Source: a bacterium
GTDB lineage: Bacteria > Cyanobacteriota > Vampirovibrionia > Obscuribacterales > Obscuribacteraceae
Assembly (NCBI GenBank): GCA_016124935.1
Contig: WGMS01000005.1
Location: forward strand, 37,437-101,436
Direction of reading: 5' to 3'
DNA length: 64,000 nt
Shown here: positions 9,190-17,323 of the stretch, in pieces
Layout: every line of letters begins with the position of its first letter
How positions within the stretch are numbered: position 1 is the first letter of the stretch
Notes under the pieces: generated by a model
Seen by the model: only the letters and a program-made list of their open reading frames with translations
What the model was told of the DNA's origin: nothing
Database searches by the model: none
Translations under genes and position numbers: made by a program

Positions 9190-9438
9190 ATGTCGCACAG
9201 ATCAAAAGTTACTTCCCAGTTCGGTAGATACTACAGCCTGAAGTCTCTTCAAGCGCTGAATGTCGCCGAGATGAGAAGCATGCAACAATCCTGCGTCAAT
9301 CCTCCGAATGCATCGGGCTCTCACAACCAGGGCTTCTTCTGCAAATGTGTCGAGTCTTTCAAACTAAACTTCCCAAAGATAAGACAGTGGGCCGAAGACC
9401 TGTTCTACGAGCCGGTCGAGCCCACCAGCCACAAATAA
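9190..9438 (+). CDS. Small hypothetical protein
   Basis: 82 residues from the ATG at 9190, with a basic N-terminus, three Cys (SCVNPP, FFCKC) and an acidic end (WAEDLFYEPVEP). There is no membrane segment. An AGG about 11 bases upstream is a weak ribosome site. A hairpin at 9471-9490 follows. It stands between a terminator and the ABC exporter region. I do not recognise the family. A precursor peptide for the exporter is possible, but no double-glycine leader is visible. Confidence 0.5.
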   Translation: MSHRSKVTSQFGRYYSLKSLQALNVAEMRSMQQSCVNPPNASGSHNQGFFCKCVESFKLNFPKIRQWAEDLFYEPVEPTSHK

Positions 9439-9470
9439 TTGATCTCGAAAAGCTTTTCTGACAAAGGGGC

Positions 9471-9490
9471 GGACTCAGTTTACTGGGTCC
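9471..9490 (+). terminator. Terminator-like hairpin
   Basis: GGACTCAG pairs with CTGGGTCC (one G-U) around a TTTA loop, 32 bp after the small gene. No clean T-tract follows; only TCTTT appears ten bases later. It is therefore a moderate candidate. Confidence 0.4.
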
Positions 9491-9546
9491 GTCGGGGTCT
9501 TTAAGGGTATTAGAGAATAATCACTGCAAGATCACTGCACAATCGC

Positions 9547-9575
9547 TTGACAGGGATGCGGTGGTGCCTTATGGT
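9547..9575 (+). promoter_or_regulatory. Sigma-70-type promoter for the ABC exporter
   Basis: A perfect -35 TTGACA at 9547-9552, a 17-bp spacer, and TATGGT at 9570-9575 as the -10. Transcription would start near 9582. That leaves a leader of roughly 380 nt before the exporter ATG, containing the short ORF at 9625. Confidence 0.6.
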
Positions 9576-9624
9576 TTGATTTATCTCTCAAGAACCACTT
9601 ATCATTTTGAGCAGGAGACAACCA

Positions 9625-9648
9625 ATGACCTGGATCGCTTTCAATTAA
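9625..9648 (+). CDS. Possible 7-residue leader peptide (MTWIAFN)
   Basis: ATG-ACC-TGG-ATC-GCT-TTC-AAT-TAA has a good ribosome site, AGGAG at 9613-9617 with 7-nt spacing, and sits about 43 nt after the predicted transcription start. It could be a regulatory leader peptide for the exporter at 9963. I see no clear attenuator hairpin after it, so function is open. The rest of 9649-9962 holds no gene I can support. Confidence 0.35.
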   Translation: MTWIAFN

Positions 9649-9962
9649 AAGGCCTGGCGCAGTAGCCATCTTCGACCGTCATACGAATCGACTTCATATA
9701 GATGGCCACAGGTTGTAGCTCTCCCTGCACGAACCAACGCAAACGCAACAACTTTTGCAAACCAGGACCTTCATCTGTTTGTGCTCGTAACCAGCTCGGC
9801 AAGTCGCAAGCTTAGTTCGAGATTGAGTTCGGTTTCGGCACCGGCAACGCAGTTGAATCTGACTATTTTGAGCGGTCCATTGCGTCTTTTGCGTGTCGAA
9901 TCGAAGCTAATCGAAATCGAATTTGAAAAAGCCTCAAGACTTGTCTTTTCGGAGACAGTTCG

Positions 9963-11780
9963 ATGAACTCGTTTATGCAAAGAAATCCCTTCGGATTTCT
10001 CATATCTCACGGCTGGCAGTATGCCGGTGACTTACGATGGATCCTGATCGTATGCTACATCATGCACGCCTGCGCCCAGGCCGCACTACTGGCGGAGCCC
10101 TATATCATAGGGAACCTATTGAACACTGTGCAACTGCAAACCAAGGCAGCGCCTGCCTTGATGCAGGAGATCTTCTACACCCTGGCGATTTATTTCTTTC
10201 TGCAATTCACATTCTGGGTGTTCCACGGGCCTGCCCGTTATCTGGAGATGTTTCTCGGCTTCAAAATAAAGCTCAACTATAGAACCGCGCTATTTAGGAT
10301 GGTGACCTCTCTGCCTCTGCCCTGGCACCGGCAGCACCACTCTGGTGAGAGCATCGATAAAATAAATCGCGCCGCTAACTCGCTGGGTCTATATTTTGAA
10401 GACGGCTTCCAGGTATCGTATATGGTGTTCCGATTGATAGGAGCCCAGGTTATGCTGTGCTGCTTTCTGCCGGAGGCCGGCTTTGCCGCGCTTACAATCA
10501 CTACTATCGCGGTGATTATGGAAATTTGGCTTCATATCTATCTTTCGAAGATGTATAAGACCCTCAACAAGTGCGAGAACCACGTCGCTTCTGCCGTTCA
10601 CGACTATATCACCAACGTCGAGAGCGTCATCATGCTGCGCTTAGAAGAGCGCACCACCGAAGAGGTGGCGCGACGCATCGCCTCTCAGCTCGATTTGATT
10701 AAGAAAGCGGTTCGCATGAACGAAACCAAATGGTTCATCAGCACTATGCTGATTGCCACCATGACGGTGTTGGTCCTCGGCTATTACACCTTCTCTACTC
10801 TGTCCAGTGGACAACAGCTAATGGCAGGGACCTTCGTTGCCCTATTCGAATATCTGCGTCGCATCGGCGAATCTTTCTCGGATTTCGCCCTGCTTTATGG
10901 CAGAGTAGTGAGACAGGCGACGGATGTAAAAAGCGCGGACACCATTGTCTGTGCCGCTTCCGCCCTGGCAGATCCAGCGATTAGCGAAAAGCACCATGCG
11001 CTGCCCACCGCCTGGACGACGCTCGCCATAAACGATCTGAACTTCGCCTACGAAGACGCCGAATATGGCAAAATGCATCTGCGCGACATCAATATAGAGT
11101 TGAGCAAAGGCAAGAGCGTTGCCCTTGTGGGCGAGAGCGGCAGCGGCAAGAGTACTCTTATGTCCTTGCTGCGTGGACTGCAAGATCCGGACAGCGTTGA
11201 AGTTCGCTGTGATGGTGTGCGTATGCCGAAAGGTCTCAAGCACCTGGCTGGTGCCACCACATTGCTTCCTCAAGATCCGCAGTTGTTCAACGACACCGTG
11301 GAGCGCAACGTCACCTTCGGTCTTGAAGCGCACGAAACAGCCATGCCAGAAGCCATTGAACTGGCACGCTTCGCGCCGGTGCTGGCAAGGCTGTCCCGGG
11401 GAGTTGACACCAACATCGCCGAGAAAGGGGTCAACTTAAGTGGTGGCGAAAAGCAGCGGCTGGCTCTGGCGCGCGGATTGTTCTTCGCGCGAGATTCAGA
11501 GCTGGTCTTGTTAGATGAGCCAACCAGCAGCGTCGACACCTATAACGAGCGCCTTATCTATACAGGCGTTCTGAATAGATTCCGGGACAAATGTCTGGTT
11601 TCATCGATTCACAAGCTGCACTTGCTGGATCTTTTCGACCAGATCTATGTCCTCGATGGTGGCAGAATTGTAGAGTCTGGAGACTTTTACAGTCTGCTGA
11701 AAAGTGATGGCGCCCTGGCACGGATGTGGAAGCAATACCAGGTCGGTGCAGGCGATATGGTCAGCGTGGGAGGTGAGTGA
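9963..11780 (+). CDS. ABC exporter, fused membrane and ATPase domains
   Basis: 605 residues. The N-terminal half (about 1-330) is a six-helix type I exporter membrane domain. The C-terminal half is the nucleotide-binding domain with Walker A GESGSGKST, a Q-loop (LLPQDPQLF), signature LSGGEKQRLALARG, Walker B LVLLDEPTSSVD and an H-loop His in SSIHKLHLL. All catalytic residues are present, so it should be an active homodimeric or heterodimeric half-transporter that exports a lipid, peptide or drug. It has its own promoter at 9547 and stands alone. A short frame (9781-9966) overlaps its start by ATGA but has no ribosome site. The substrate cannot be read from the sequence. Confidence 0.92.
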   Translation: MNSFMQRNPFGFLISHGWQYAGDLRWILIVCYIMHACAQAALLAEPYIIGNLLNTVQLQTKAAPALMQEIFYTLAIYFFLQFTFWVFHGPARYLEMFLGFKIKLNYRTALFRMVTSLPLPWHRQHHSGESIDKINRAANSLGLYFEDGFQVSYMVFRLIGAQVMLCCFLPEAGFAALTITTIAVIMEIWLHIYLSKMYKTLNKCENHVASAVHDYITNVESVIMLRLEERTTEEVARRIASQLDLIKKAVRMNETKWFISTMLIATMTVLVLGYYTFSTLSSGQQLMAGTFVALFEYLRRIGESFSDFALLYGRVVRQATDVKSADTIVCAASALADPAISEKHHALPTAWTTLAINDLNFAYEDAEYGKMHLRDINIELSKGKSVALVGESGSGKSTLMSLLRGLQDPDSVEVRCDGVRMPKGLKHLAGATTLLPQDPQLFNDTVERNVTFGLEAHETAMPEAIELARFAPVLARLSRGVDTNIAEKGVNLSGGEKQRLALARGLFFARDSELVLLDEPTSSVDTYNERLIYTGVLNRFRDKCLVSSIHKLHLLDLFDQIYVLDGGRIVESGDFYSLLKSDGALARMWKQYQVGAGDMVSVGGE

Positions 11781-11869
11781 CTAACTCCTAAAAATCCAGA
11801 TGTCATCAGGAAGAACATTCAGAATCTCTGTCCTAGCTGAAGTCGCCCACAAACACATCGCATGTAGTA

Positions 11870-12484
11870 CTAAACAGGAGGCTCTTTATGTCCCCAGGTT
11901 TTTCGTTCTTCAAAATTGTACTCGGTCCTCTCAACGACAGACCTCCAGTTCAGATTAGCTGGTTGAACATTCAACTCTGTTATCAAAAACTCAACTATTC
12001 TTTCAGCAGATACTCGTCCTGTTGGGATATGCTTTTTCTTCAAACTCCGGTACCAACCTTCCTGGGAATCTCGAAATATCTGCAAGTGCGGATATGGGAT
12101 AGGAGAAATCGGATCTTCTGGATGATAGTGCCAACCCAAGACTTTTGTTTGTGGAGTATCTTGAATTTGATAAATGTAGTGCCTTGTTGAGACAGTGTAC
12201 TTGCCCTCCAAGACTCGTATTTGAACCTGTTGTATCGCTTGAAAATACAGATAATCTCCAGCGCCATCTACCAAAACAATAAGAGGGATGCCTCTTTCGT
12301 TTCTAATCCTGCTTCTAGTTTCAACTTTAACAGCGATTCTAGTTGAACTATGGTGCACTGCTGGAGCGTAATAAACATTGGCATCTTGATCAATACACTG
12401 AAAAACGTCCCTAAAGTCAGCCAAAAACAGATTAAGGGCATCTTGAGGATTATCAGGCCAATCTACGATACTTTGTTTTGACAA
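11870..12484 (-). CDS. TumE-like (DUF6516-type) putative toxin
   Basis: 204 residues. The C-terminal half carries a WHYHPED...PYPHLQI...HIPTGRVSAERIVEFLI pattern. It resembles, by eye, proteins annotated as TumE-family/DUF6516 toxin components. It overlaps the 3' end of the small upstream gene (12463-12681) by 22 bp, a typical antitoxin-toxin coupling. The DNA is visibly AT-richer than the nar and kinase regions, consistent with transfer. The family assignment is from memory of the pattern and is only moderate. A non-toxin conserved hypothetical is the alternative. Confidence 0.55.
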   Translation of the reverse strand: MSKQSIVDWPDNPQDALNLFLADFRDVFQCIDQDANVYYAPAVHHSSTRIAVKVETRSRIRNERGIPLIVLVDGAGDYLYFQAIQQVQIRVLEGKYTVSTRHYIYQIQDTPQTKVLGWHYHPEDPISPIPYPHLQIFRDSQEGWYRSLKKKHIPTGRVSAERIVEFLITELNVQPANLNWRSVVERTEYNFEERKTWGHKEPPV

Positions 12485-12681
12485 TGCTTTTGAATCATGG
12501 GAAGCAAAGCTATTATATCGGATACATCTGGTGCATCCTCTTCATTGTAAGCTCCATCTTGCAGATTTCTCAAAAATTCATCAGTAGTAATACCGAGCAA
12601 GCTCTGCACAGAGCGCTCAAAAAGCTCTCTTGCGCCTTCCTCATCCAATGGATGAATATCTTTGTCTATTTCTACTGCCAC
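12463..12681 (-). CDS. Small acidic protein, probable antitoxin partner
   Basis: 72 residues, acidic and helical (LGITTDEFLRNLQDGAY, DAPDVSDIIALLP). It starts at a GTG at 12681 with a weak ribosome site. It is translated first and overlaps the larger gene by 22 bp. Size, charge and order fit an antitoxin. No DNA-binding motif is evident, so the role is inferred from arrangement. Confidence 0.55.
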   Translation of the reverse strand: MAVEIDKDIHPLDEEGARELFERSVQSLLGITTDEFLRNLQDGAYNEEDAPDVSDIIALLPMIQKHCQNKVS

Positions 12682-12910
12682 TGGTTCTTACCGTCTTTGC
12701 TTATCAACAAGAATATACCCAATCCCAAACCATAGTATATACATGTTTTTACCAATTTTCGCGAAAGAGCCTGAAATGGTACCTATACGCCAATGAAACC
12801 TTGAAATTCTGACTCAGGGGCAGCATTCTCTTCTTAATGCCTGAGGCTCATTCCTTGAAAGCTCTTGATGGGGCTCGAATTAGTCAGCGTTTCATTTTCA
12901 AGTTCCTCTC

Positions 12911-13540
12911 TCAATACGGCTGAACAAATAATCCGTTGGTAATTGCGATATCTCGAACGGCTGCTCTCAGACTATCATGCCGCAGTGGTCGCACATCCGC
13001 TGCTGTACACTTAAAAGCGTCGGTGGCTCGCTCATAAAACGCGAACGCCTCCTCGTCATTATGAGCATTATAGAAAGCCAGCCCATCTACGGCAGTGTAA
13101 GCAAAAGTGGTGTCATAAAAGAACCGCGACCACTCCTGGCTGAAGCGACGGCTGCTCTCTTTTGAAATAGCAGATACCGTGCCTGCCCGCATTGCACCAG
13201 GACCACGCAGGTCTAGAAGTTTGAGCGGTCTTGTAGTGGTCAATGCGGCAACTTCCCAGGTTCCGGTTTCGACAACTTTCGAATCGCCAAATATCTCCAC
13301 CAAACATGAAGACAATTTGCTGGCACCATATACAATGCCCCTATCCGGATCTTCGCTTTTTGCTGGAAAGGGCGCCCGATGATGATCAAATCTGCTGATT
13401 GGTCCGAAGCTACGAAAAGAGAGTGCATGGGCACCATGCCTCAAAGGGTCATAAAGTCTTACTATGGTCGCTCCCTTCGGAACAACAAGATAAAGAGGAT
13501 CAGGAGCCACGGAAGGAGGGGGTGGATCAACGGCAACCAA
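12911..13540 (-). CDS. RES-domain toxin
   Basis: 209 residues with the RES fold signature. An Arg lies in the first strand (IVRLYDP), followed by FDHHRAPF, a Tyr in GIVYGASKLSSCLVEIFGD with the downstream Glu, and the late Ser/Asn-rich segment (GLAFYNAHND). RES toxins deplete NAD+ by glycohydrolase or phosphorylase activity. The gene begins 5 bp after the stop of the partner antitoxin (13546-14166). The expected active-site Arg, Tyr and Glu appear present, so it may be functional. Family assignment is firm; NAD+ as substrate follows from known RES toxins. Confidence 0.85.
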   Translation of the reverse strand: MVAVDPPPPSVAPDPLYLVVPKGATIVRLYDPLRHGAHALSFRSFGPISRFDHHRAPFPAKSEDPDRGIVYGASKLSSCLVEIFGDSKVVETGTWEVAALTTTRPLKLLDLRGPGAMRAGTVSAISKESSRRFSQEWSRFFYDTTFAYTAVDGLAFYNAHNDEEAFAFYERATDAFKCTAADVRPLRHDSLRAAVRDIAITNGLFVQPY

Positions 13541-13545
13541 AGTGC

Positions 13546-14166
13546 TTAGCTAGCTCCTACAGCCTGGGCTTCATGGAGAACTTCGGCGACCAATCCCTTC
13601 TTCAGAGCTTCTATCGGTCTCAGTCCGTCAAAAATGTTGTTAGAACGGGCCAACCAACTGATCTGGGCAAATGCTCCACAGTTCAGGGCCGCAAGCACCT
13701 CTGGCAAGCCCTGAACCACACCATTGGGTCCGCTGGCATCAAACTGCCAGGCAGGAAATTTCATGACATTATTGTCTAAGACTCCCAGAAGCAGACCGGC
13801 CTTTACTCTGTCATGGGGAGTTTGCCTGGAGACCCCTAGCATTTTCGCGACTTGAGAAGCGGAGAGCGAATCTTGCAAAATGCGCTTGCGATACGCAAAC
13901 ATCTGAACAAGAGAAGCAAGCTCTAGCGAATTCTGCTCATCTTTTGAATACTCGCGGACACCGATGCGACGACCGAAACCGTCATCGCCTGATTTTGATT
14001 CTGCATCTGAGTCTGAGTCTGGATACGAGAAGAGAAGCTGCCGAGCCAGAATAGATAGTTCTTCCGGACCCAACCCCTGCAAAAGCAAGTGAACAAAAGC
14101 CTGCTTGCTCTCTTCATTAGAAAGCAACTCCAGGGCTCTTTTCTCGATATCTGCCGCTGAAGCCAT
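13546..14166 (-). CDS. Xre/MbcA/ParS-type antitoxin
   Basis: About 206 residues from the ATG at 14166, which has a GAGG 11 nt upstream; an outer ATG at 14193 has no ribosome site. The middle holds a helix-turn-helix (residues about 105-125, SASQVAKMLGVSRQTPHDRV). The C-terminal part (FPAWQFDASGPNGVVQGLPEVL) matches the toxin-binding domain seen in antitoxins paired with RES toxins. An acidic Ser/Asp-rich linker separates the two. It should neutralise the RES toxin and autorepress the pair, and the order antitoxin-toxin with a 5-bp gap supports this. Confidence 0.85.
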   Translation of the reverse strand: MASAADIEKRALELLSNEESKQAFVHLLLQGLGPEELSILARQLLFSYPDSDSDAESKSGDDGFGRRIGVREYSKDEQNSLELASLVQMFAYRKRILQDSLSASQVAKMLGVSRQTPHDRVKAGLLLGVLDNNVMKFPAWQFDASGPNGVVQGLPEVLAALNCGAFAQISWLARSNNIFDGLRPIEALKKGLVAEVLHEAQAVGAS

Positions 14167-14473
14167 CTTTGCCCATGCCTCAAAGTACACCATAATTCTA
14201 ATCTATGCCGTAAGACTCGTCAAGTTGACCAACCTTACATACTTCAAAATATCCAACCCCGCTGTGGTAGGAGAATCTACCAATCGGCTCGCCCCCCTCT
14301 CTCACGATGTGGTCACGTTGCCGAGGCATAATCCAATTTATAGCCTTTCAAAACCCGGATGCGGGTGATGTCGAGCAACCCACAATTAATAAAAAACCGG
14401 GAATAGCGACACAGAGGCGGGTACAAGCTTAAAGGTATCCCGTTTATTCGGAAGCTCTCAGGAGATTGACCAC
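14167..14473. other. Intergenic region between divergent antitoxin and hydrophilic protein genes
   Basis: About 300 bp with no supported gene. It must hold the promoters of the RES/Xre pair (minus) and of the gene at 14474 (plus). I did not find a convincing -35/-10 pair or a clean operator palindrome. Confidence 0.5.
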
Positions 14474-15220
14474 ATGACTGATAGACACAATGGCGAAAGC
14501 CCGGCCAAAGACGCTGTGAACCACGTATCCGATACGGCAAGCAGCGAAAGAACTGACCACGCCGCAGATCTCAGTCGCTCCGTCTGGTCCTCCGATAGCA
14601 GAGGCAACGTCCCTAACGACACCAAGGCGGGCAACGCCGCCACCAGCGCTACCGCATCCGATGGATTTCAGATTGTGGACGGCAACGATACCGATCCTAC
14701 AAAAGTCCAGGAGAAAGCAGACTCCGGAGACCGCTCCAAGATATTTGATAAGGGCGAAAAGTCTGATGACCCAAGTCATCCATCCAACTGGAAGACCGAC
14801 AAGTTCGGCAATGTGACCGAAGCAGGTCCGGATTACAAAGCCGAGTACAATGACAAAGGTGAGCTACAGAGCGTCACCCAGGGCGACGACACCTGGACCC
14901 GTCAACCAGACGGGACGATCCGACACGACGATACAGACGCCCAGGGTAACAAGAGGTCTGAAATTATCGACAACGTTCGAAGCTTTACCGCTGAGCCTTA
15001 CTTCAGCGATCTGGGTGGTGGCTTATTAGGTGGCATGAAAGTTGAAATTGGCACAGGTAAAACCAGCTTGTCCGGTCGCAGTAAACCGATTTATCAAGAC
15101 TCTGCGCACGACAAGGCGGCAACTGTAATAGTGGACGATATGATAAATAGCCTTCGGGGTGCCCAGGGCGGCGAAGAGAAGAAAGGCAGCAGCGCACACG
15201 AAGGCTACCTGGGCTTCTAG
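14474..15220 (+). CDS. Hydrophilic, charged hypothetical protein
   Basis: 248 residues. A good ribosome site (AGGAG about 8-9 nt before the ATG) fixes the start. Residues 1-100 are disordered and rich in Asp, Ser, Ala and Lys. Residues about 105-165 contain short repeats of the kind WKTDKFGNVTEAGPDYKAEY / YNDKGELQSVT, a pattern resembling YD/RHS-like beta repeats. A Gly-rich turn (LGGGLLGGMKVEIGTGK) follows. There is no signal peptide or membrane segment. Not recognised. Confidence 0.7.
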   Translation: MTDRHNGESPAKDAVNHVSDTASSERTDHAADLSRSVWSSDSRGNVPNDTKAGNAATSATASDGFQIVDGNDTDPTKVQEKADSGDRSKIFDKGEKSDDPSHPSNWKTDKFGNVTEAGPDYKAEYNDKGELQSVTQGDDTWTRQPDGTIRHDDTDAQGNKRSEIIDNVRSFTAEPYFSDLGGGLLGGMKVEIGTGKTSLSGRSKPIYQDSAHDKAATVIVDDMINSLRGAQGGEEKKGSSAHEGYLGF

Positions 15221-15481
15221 AAAGCGAATCTCTAGCAGGTGCCGCTTAAAAGCCATTTGTTTCTTTATCTTCTGTTAGGCATTAGGGTCCTACGCCACCA
15301 TATTTAATCCCACCAGCTGAAGACTCTTTTTCTTTTCGAGTGTGAACCTGGAACTGCGGTGTCCTTATCTATGGTTCCGAAGCAGTAGTTCTATTCCTGG
15401 TCGCCCTGCCATTCTACTTTCTGGCAAAGTTCTCTTTGTGGACTAATCCTCTGAAATCCACAACCTGAATAGATGATTGGG

Positions 15482-15790
15482 TCATATTGAGACTGCCTCT
15501 GCCAAAATCTCTTTACGAATTCGGGGTTTCAATCCACGCTCATTAACTACATCAACTTTGTGACCGAGCAACGCTTCAAACTCTTCATGGAGTTCTTCGA
15601 TCACTCCAAAATATCGCATTCCTTCAAACTTGGAGCTATCTAAATTGACCAGTATATCGATATCGCTGCTGTCTGTGTAATCACCTCTAGCAACAGAACC
15701 AAAAATACGCACATTTGAAGCACCATACCGTTGAGCTATGGCAATAATTTCGTCTCTCTTTTCGGCAATCAGTTTGGCAAGATCCATCAA
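15482..15790 (-). CDS. Minimal nucleotidyltransferase (MntA-like), no HEPN partner
   Basis: 102 residues with the complete nucleotidyltransferase core: [18 protein letters not shown] gives the GSxxRG motif and the two metal-binding Asp. The length is usual for MNT-domain proteins of HEPN/MNT toxin-antitoxin pairs, in which the MNT protein AMPylates and neutralises the HEPN RNase. The HEPN gene normally follows directly. Here 15221-15481 holds none in any frame I read, so this is an orphan or remnant. Confidence 0.85.
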   Translation of the reverse strand: MMDLAKLIAEKRDEIIAIAQRYGASNVRIFGSVARGDYTDSSDIDILVNLDSSKFEGMRYFGVIEELHEEFEALLGHKVDVVNERGLKPRIRKEILAEAVSI

Positions 15791-15868
15791 AGCACCCCTT
15801 CGCTAATATCTTACTATTAATTGCTCCGATTCAGAATCACAAAATTTCATCGGAATCACATCTGTCCT

Positions 15869-17236
15869 CTATTTACCTTCTGCCTGCGCCTCGATAAGAG
15901 AAGCGACCACCATGTCTTTCAAACCATATTTCAAAATCTCGGGGAAATAACGCGTATCAACGATGTCGTAGGCAGCCCCGGCATCGACCAGGTCGTCGTC
16001 CAGCGCTTTCAACGTCGGGGAACCATGCGTCACGCTCCCAACCGATAGGAAAGTAATCTTTACCTCCCTCGAATTATTCATCTTCATGGTGGCATCTATC
16101 ACCACATCACGAATTCTGGCAAAGCTATCCTGTCCATCGGTGAGCACGGCGATAGCAAGCGGTTTCGCTCCACCTCTTGCTCGTCGCTCAAAATAATCAT
16201 CCAGTACATAAGCCAGCGGCTTGGCTATGTCAGTACCGCCGACAGGCATGAGCCGACGAAAAACATCATCGATGTCGCTGCGATTTGCATTCTTCGCAAC
16301 GGCAAACTGATGATTGAAGGGCACCAGAGTGATACCACGGGGAAAGTAACGAGCGGTGACCAGAGAAAAATTCACACTGTTCAGTCGACACCACTCCCAG
16401 CGGCTGCCCAGGAAGTTGTGCGCATCACCGGTATCTGCCGGGCTGGACATACTGCCGGAATTGTCTATTAGCAACGCAAAGTCATAAGAACCCAGCAGTT
16501 TTTCCGACTTCTTAACCAGTTCCGGATGTTTCACCAGCCCGGATTCGAGCACCGTATCGGTCTTGCGCCCATCTTTTTTAGCTTGCCCTGCCGCCAGCTT
16601 GGTGAAATCCAGTTTCGCCTTTTTGCGCAGTCGCAGCTTTATCTGATAGGTCTTTCCCTTGCGGACTACGGTAAGGTGATAAACATCATTCTCGACCCGG
16701 ACTTTGGTAATGCGGTCGTCGGCTCTAAGACCGCTCAACCAGGCTAAGGAAGGCTGAAAAACCTTCTCGACCTTTCCTGTCAGGGCATTCTTATTCGGAT
16801 TGTCCGTCTTATAACCCAACTCCGCAGCCAGGCTCATGCGCGCCTCGGTGGATTTAATGGCAGCCTCGGCATTTTTCATTCTGGGATCGCCTGCAGGAAA
16901 CTCATAGGCTCGGATCAAAGCCAGATTGAATGCGTTGAGCGCGCGCCTGTAGTCGCCATCATTAAAAAGCTTCAGACCTACTTCATAGGCTTTGGCGGAG
17001 CCGGAAGAAGGAATCTCGAGCACCTCGGGATTATATGTGTCGCTGATCGCTCCGGAGAGGGTCTTTTTGACGGCATCTTCGGGGGTAGAGGTATCCAGAG
17101 TCGGATTGAGCGCCTCCAGCTTTACAGGAACGCCCACCACAGGCTTCTCCACAATCTGTCCGAACAAAGGCTGCCCCGTGCCCACAAGCACTCCCAGCGA
17201 TAAAACCAACACAAAAATCTTGTTCGGATTTCCCAT
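15869..17236 (-). CDS. Secreted von Willebrand factor A domain protein
   Basis: About 455 residues. The ATG at 17236 is preceded by AGAGGAG at ideal spacing and opens a signal peptide (KIFVLVLSLGVLVGTG). After a short TPR-like region, residues about 180-230 resemble a PDZ fold (AWLSGLRADDRITKV). The C-terminal vWA domain shows a MIDAS motif (ALLIDNSGSMSSP), the later Thr in GGTDIAKPL and the Asp in AVLTDGQDS. It probably binds a protein ligand through a divalent metal outside the cytoplasm. It is divergent from the gene at 17324. Confidence 0.85.
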   Translation of the reverse strand: MGNPNKIFVLVLSLGVLVGTGQPLFGQIVEKPVVGVPVKLEALNPTLDTSTPEDAVKKTLSGAISDTYNPEVLEIPSSGSAKAYEVGLKLFNDGDYRRALNAFNLALIRAYEFPAGDPRMKNAEAAIKSTEARMSLAAELGYKTDNPNKNALTGKVEKVFQPSLAWLSGLRADDRITKVRVENDVYHLTVVRKGKTYQIKLRLRKKAKLDFTKLAAGQAKKDGRKTDTVLESGLVKHPELVKKSEKLLGSYDFALLIDNSGSMSSPADTGDAHNFLGSRWEWCRLNSVNFSLVTARYFPRGITLVPFNHQFAVAKNANRSDIDDVFRRLMPVGGTDIAKPLAYVLDDYFERRARGGAKPLAIAVLTDGQDSFARIRDVVIDATMKMNNSREVKITFLSVGSVTHGSPTLKALDDDLVDAGAAYDIVDTRYFPEILKYGLKDMVVASLIEAQAEGK

Positions 17237-17323
17237 TTTTCTCCTCTGCATAAGGATTTTCGGACTGGTCAACAATATGCCCATTTGCCGAAATTGATAA
17301 GATTGAAAGAGGAGGTGGAAGCG

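Noticed and set aside
9781..9966. 61-codon frame overlapping the ABC exporter start by ATGA
   Set aside because: GTG start without ribosome site and Ser/Leu-rich shadow-like composition. The overlap alone is not enough.
15221..15481. HEPN partner for the MNT nucleotidyltransferase
   Set aside because: The frames downstream are short and show no RxxxxH motif.
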